Source of the DNA: Nakamurella silvestris
GTDB taxonomy: Bacteria; Actinomycetota; Actinomycetes; Mycobacteriales; Nakamurellaceae
NCBI GenBank assembly: GCA_003576535.1
Contig: QXCQ01000091.1
Coordinates: 112,571 to 176,570 of the forward strand
Length of the DNA stretch: 64,000 nt
Direction: 5' to 3'
The notes beneath the pieces were generated by a model. It saw only the letters and a list, made by a program, of their open reading frames with translations, searched no databases and was not told where the DNA came from. Every line of letters starts with the position of its first letter. The stretch's first letter is position 1. Positions 61,215 to 64,000 of the stretch are shown piece after piece. Made by a program: the position numbers and the translations under genes.

Positions 61215-62136
61215 ATGGACACCACACGAACACGGGCCCTCAGCCGCAGCACCGCCCTGAGCGGCGGGGACAGTGACGACACCCTCCGGCGGAAGATCCG
61301 CACCCATGAACTGATCCGTATCCGCCGGGGCAGCTACGTCGACCTGGACTACGCCGACATACCATCCACGGAACAGCATCTGATCCGGCTGGATGCCGTC
61401 GCGGACGCTCTCGGGCCGGAGGAGGTCTTCAGCCATGTCTCGGCCGCGCTGCTCCACGGCCTACCGGTGTGGAGGATCCCCCTCGGCCGGGTCCACCTCA
61501 CGAAAGAACGCAGCTCCGGCGGCCACCGCAACGCGGGCCTGCACACTCACGTCGCGCCCCTGGACCCGACGGAGGTGACGACGGTCGGCGGCCACCGGGT
61601 CACCTCGGTGGCCCGGACGTTGATGGACCTCGCCCGATCGGCGACCTTCGAACAGGGGGTGGTGGTGGCTGAGGCCGCGTTGTGCGCCGGGCTCGTCGAC
61701 CAGGCCGGGTTGATCAGCGCAGCCGACCAGGTGCGACGGCGGCGAGGGGCGGCGATGGCCCGGGCGGTCGCCGGGTTCGCGTCACCGCTGAGTGAAAGCG
61801 TGGGCGAATCCCGTAGCCGGGTGCTGATGCACCTCCACGGGGTGCCGTCACCGACCCAGCAGTTCGAGGTGCTCGGCGCCGACGGGGAGTTCCTCGGCCG
61901 GTCCGATTTCGCGTGGGAGGACGCCGGAGTGCTGGGTGAGTTCGACGGACTCGTCAAGTACGGCCGCTACCTACCTGCGGCCCGGGGAGGACGCCGGGGA
62001 TGCGGTCTTCCGCGAGAAGCTGCGGGAGGACCGCATGCGGGAGACCGGACGGGCCGTCATCCGCTGGGTGTGGGAGGACCTCGACCACCCTGCCGCCCTC
62101 GTCCGCCGGCTGCGCCGGGCGCTGGATCGTGCCTGA
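61215..62136 (+). pseudogene. AbiEi-like/DUF559-like gene with a 4-bp duplication frameshift
   Basis: The frame from ATG 61215 has an AbiEi-type N-terminal HTH (TLRRKIRTHELIRIRRGSYVD) and a middle domain (VTSVARTLMDLARSATFEQGVVVAEAAL), then a C-terminal endonuclease-like region (FLGRSDFAWEDAGVLGEFDG). At 61968-61975 TACC occurs twice in tandem. Removing one copy restores the frame to YLRPGEDAGDAVFREKLRED...RALDRA and the stop at 62136. As it stands, translation runs about 100 residues out of frame to 62288. It is flanked by copies E and F of the 70-bp palindrome. Confidence 0.82.
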
Positions 62137-62143
62137 ACCTGCT

Positions 62144-62213
62144 GTTCCCGCGCACCGAACCCGGGTCGGCGCACCCTGCAGAGTGCGCCGACCCCGAAAC
62201 GGTGCGCGGGAAC
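62144..62213. repeat. 70-bp nested palindrome, copy F (core type 2)
   Basis: Identical to copy E except at the two matching inner positions (GGATC/GATCC becomes GGGTC/GACCC), so the stem is still perfect. The paired changes are strong evidence that the folded form matters. It lies eight bases past the frameshifted gene. Confidence 0.88.
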
Positions 62214-62223
62214 AGCAGAAGTA

Positions 62224-63138
62224 CTAGGAGTCGAAGCCGAGCTTGCGCAGCTGCTTGGGATCGCGCTGCCATTCCTTGGCCACGGTGACATGCAGGTTCA
62301 GGAACACCCGCGAACCGAGCAGGACCTCGATCTGCTCCCGCGCCTTCCGCCCGACGGCGGCCAGTTTCGCCCCGCCCTTGCCGAGCACGATCGCCTTCTG
62401 CGAGTCCCGCTCGACGTAGATGGTGACGTACACGTCGATCAGGTCCTTGCCCTCGCGGGGGACGATCTCCTCGACCAGCGCGGCCAGCGAGTGCGGGAGT
62501 TCCTGCAGTGCGCCGTCCAGGGTGGCCTCGCGGACGATCTCGGCGATCCTGGTCTCGATCGGCTCGTCCGTCACCTCCGCGTCCGGGTACAGCCGCTCGC
62601 TCGACGGCAGCTGCGCGGTGAGCAGATCGACCAGGTTCTGCACCTGGAAACCCTTGGTCGCCGAGACGGGGATGACATCGGAGAACTCGCGCACCTGGGA
62701 CAGGGCCAGCAGTTGTTCGGCCACCCGCTGCTTGCCGACCTTGTCGGTCTTGGTGACGATGCCGATCACCGGGGTGCGCCCGGCCTGTTCGGTCAGCTCG
62801 GCCGCGATCCGCCGGTCACCCGGGCCGATCTTCTCATCGGCCGGCACACACAGCCCGATCACGTCGACCTCGCTCCACACGGTCCGCACCACGTCGCCGA
62901 GCCGCTCACCGAGCAGGGTCCGCGGTTTGTGCATCCCGGGGGTGTCCACGATGATCAGCTGCGCATCCGGGCGGGTGACGATCCCACGGATCGCCCGTCG
63001 GGTGGTCTGCGGTTTGTCGGAGGTGATCGCGATCTTCTCGCCGACGATCGCGTTCAGCAGGGTCGACTTGCCGGTGTTGGGGCGGCCGACGAAACAGGCG
63101 AACCCGGACTTGTGGGGGCTGTTCGTAGCTGAGGTCAT
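62224..63138 (-). CDS. Era GTPase
   Basis: 304 aa. The P-loop is GRPNTGKST (18-26), then TSDKPQTTR, VDTPGMHKP (G3), TKTDKVG (G4) and VSATKG (G5). A C-terminal KH domain has VTIYVERDSQKAIVLGKGGAKL. It binds 16S rRNA near its 3' end and helps assemble the 30S subunit at the membrane. Its start overlaps the CorC-type gene stop by 4 bp (ATGA), the normal actinobacterial order. Confidence 0.96.
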   Translation of the reverse strand: MTSATNSPHKSGFACFVGRPNTGKSTLLNAIVGEKIAITSDKPQTTRRAIRGIVTRPDAQLIIVDTPGMHKPRTLLGERLGDVVRTVWSEVDVIGLCVPADEKIGPGDRRIAAELTEQAGRTPVIGIVTKTDKVGKQRVAEQLLALSQVREFSDVIPVSATKGFQVQNLVDLLTAQLPSSERLYPDAEVTDEPIETRIAEIVREATLDGALQELPHSLAALVEEIVPREGKDLIDVYVTIYVERDSQKAIVLGKGGAKLAAVGRKAREQIEVLLGSRVFLNLHVTVAKEWQRDPKQLRKLGFDS

Positions 63139-64000
63139 GTGTTGCGGGCCTTCTTCTTCCGGTGGGGCTTCTGGTCGCCGGCGGGTTCGCCGGCATCTGG
63201 TGGTGCCGTCTCATTCTCCCCCGCCGCGTCCGCTGCGGAGTCCTTGTTCTTCTTCCTGCTGCCCCGGGGCTCGTCACCGCGCCCGGTTCGGGTCTCGTCC
63301 GCACGCTCGGTCGGGATCTCCTGATCGACCGCGGCCGGGTCGAGGTCGGCGTCCGGGTCGGACTCCTCGTCCTCGGCCTCGTCGACGATCTGATGGACCA
63401 GGATGCTCTGCACCCGGGGCCGGCCGCGCCGGTCGTATCCGGCCTCACCGAGCAGGTGCAGGCCCTCGATGGTGGCCTCGGAGCCGGCCAGCGGCACCCG
63501 GCCGATGAGTTGGGCGAGCAGACCGCCGACGGTTTCGACCTCGTCGGTGGGCAGTTGCACGTCGAAGATCTCGCCGAGGTCCTCCACCGGGAGCTTCGCC
63601 GACACCCGCACCCGGTTCTCACCGAGATGTTCGATCGGGGCCGGGGTCTCGGCGTCGTACTCGTCGGTGATCTCCCCGACGATCTCCTCCAGGATGTCCT
63701 CGATGGTCAGGATGCCGGCCGCTCCGCCGTACTCGTCGATGACCACCGCGAAGTGGTTGCGCTGCAACTGCATCTCCCGAAGCAGGGCGTCGACGTTCTT
63801 GGACTCGGGCACGAACTGGGCCGGGCGCATCAACTCGGTCAGCGCCGGTGAGATCGCCCCCTGTTCGGCGACCAGGGCGTGGTGGATCATGTCCTTGAGG
63901 TAGATCACCCCGAGGATGTCGTCCACGTTCTCGCCGATCACCGGGATCCGGGACATCCCGGAGATGTCGGCCAGGTGCAGAGCCTGACGCAGGCTCTTCG
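63135..64000 (-). CDS. HlyC/CorC (CNNM)-family protein, 5' part outside window
   Basis: Only the C-terminal portion is inside. It contains the CBS pair (PVIGENVDDILGVIYLKDMIHHAL to HFAVVIDEYGGAAGILTIEDILEEIVGEI) and the CorC_HlyC domain (VRVSAKLPVEDLGEIFD, EVETVGGLLAQLIGRVPLAGS), then an acidic and basic low-complexity tail ending KKKARNT. The family transports or senses Mg2+ or Co2+ through an N-terminal DUF21 membrane domain that lies beyond 64000. It is followed by era with a 4-bp overlap. Confidence 0.9.
   Translation of the reverse strand, partial: KSLRQALHLADISGMSRIPVIGENVDDILGVIYLKDMIHHALVAEQGAISPALTELMRPAQFVPESKNVDALLREMQLQRNHFAVVIDEYGGAAGILTIEDILEEIVGEITDEYDAETPAPIEHLGENRVRVSAKLPVEDLGEIFDVQLPTDEVETVGGLLAQLIGRVPLAGSEATIEGLHLLGEAGYDRRGRPRVQSILVHQIVDEAEDEESDPDADLDPAAVDQEIPTERADETRTGRGDEPRGSRKKNKDSAADAAGENETAPPDAGEPAGDQKPHRKKKARNT

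Noticed and set aside
1-64000. CRISPR array
   Set aside because: No set of equally spaced direct repeats with unique spacers was seen. The 70-bp elements are scattered kilobases apart and are palindromic.

Overview
The window is GC-rich actinobacterial chromosome (Actinomycetota). It carries Lsr2, a WhiB7 with its C-terminal AT-hook, UvrD2 with a Cys cluster and HRDC tail, the UPF0182 / Lon-like PDZ / metalloprotease / ThiF-like / ABC1-kinase neighbourhood, a PPA1309-type protein and an SH3_Rv0428c-type protein. A dhaKLM operon and the PPA1309 gene lean towards Propionibacteriales, but I cannot name a genus. Most genes are tightly packed. Many adjacent same-strand genes share 1-4 bp ATGA/GTGA/TGATG overlaps, and convergent pairs are usually separated by a strong hairpin.

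Layout. 1-3.6 kb: a repeat-rich edge, an acyl-CoA thioesterase-like gene, and a DUF6461 + RCC1 reading frame cut by one in-frame amber codon. 3.7-10.4 kb: Zn alcohol dehydrogenase with a divergent TetR regulator, a second TetR divergent to an MFS exporter over two tandem palindromic operators, a CPA1 Na+/H+ antiporter and a nitroreductase. 10.4-14.6 kb: a NarL-type two-component system downstream of a secreted Ser-rich protein, divergent to two further exported proteins. 14.6-21.5 kb: thiolase, pterin dehydratase, a 2OG-Fe oxygenase, a 2-hydroxyacid dehydrogenase, dhaKLM (PTS-type dihydroxyacetone kinase) and lsr2. 22.4-25.4 kb: a tad (Flp pilus) fragment with no ATPase gene. 25.8-29.8 kb: small membrane protein, DNA glycosylase, beta-lactamase-fold protein, alpha/beta hydrolase and NiCoT transporter. 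29.9-35.7 kb: prfB, a lipoprotein, and a GT2-GT4 fusion convergent with a coiled-coil methyltransferase. 36.5-36.9 kb: two identical initiator tRNA genes. 37.1-44.6 kb: UPF0182, PPA1309, Lon-like PDZ, metalloprotease and aldo/keto reductase. 45.0-48.3 kb: an accessory patch with an excisionase-type HTH gene, a broken HTH relic, two unknown genes and a 20-bp direct repeat. 48.3-63+ kb: ThiF-like, ABC1 kinase, whiB7 with a leader uORF, uvrD2, nudC, two M16 peptidases, M20 peptidase, a frameshifted AbiEi-type gene, era and a CorC-type gene running off the end.

The most unusual signal is a dispersed family of about 70-bp nested palindromes at 271, 3628, 25609, 26057, 61056 and 62144. Outer arms (GTTCCCGCGCAC.../...GTGCGCGGGAAC) are conserved, cores fall into two sub-families, and several base changes are matched on both arms so that pairing is kept. 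Two pairs of sister copies each bracket a single gene. No transposase, insertion sequence, prophage or CRISPR array is visible in the window.
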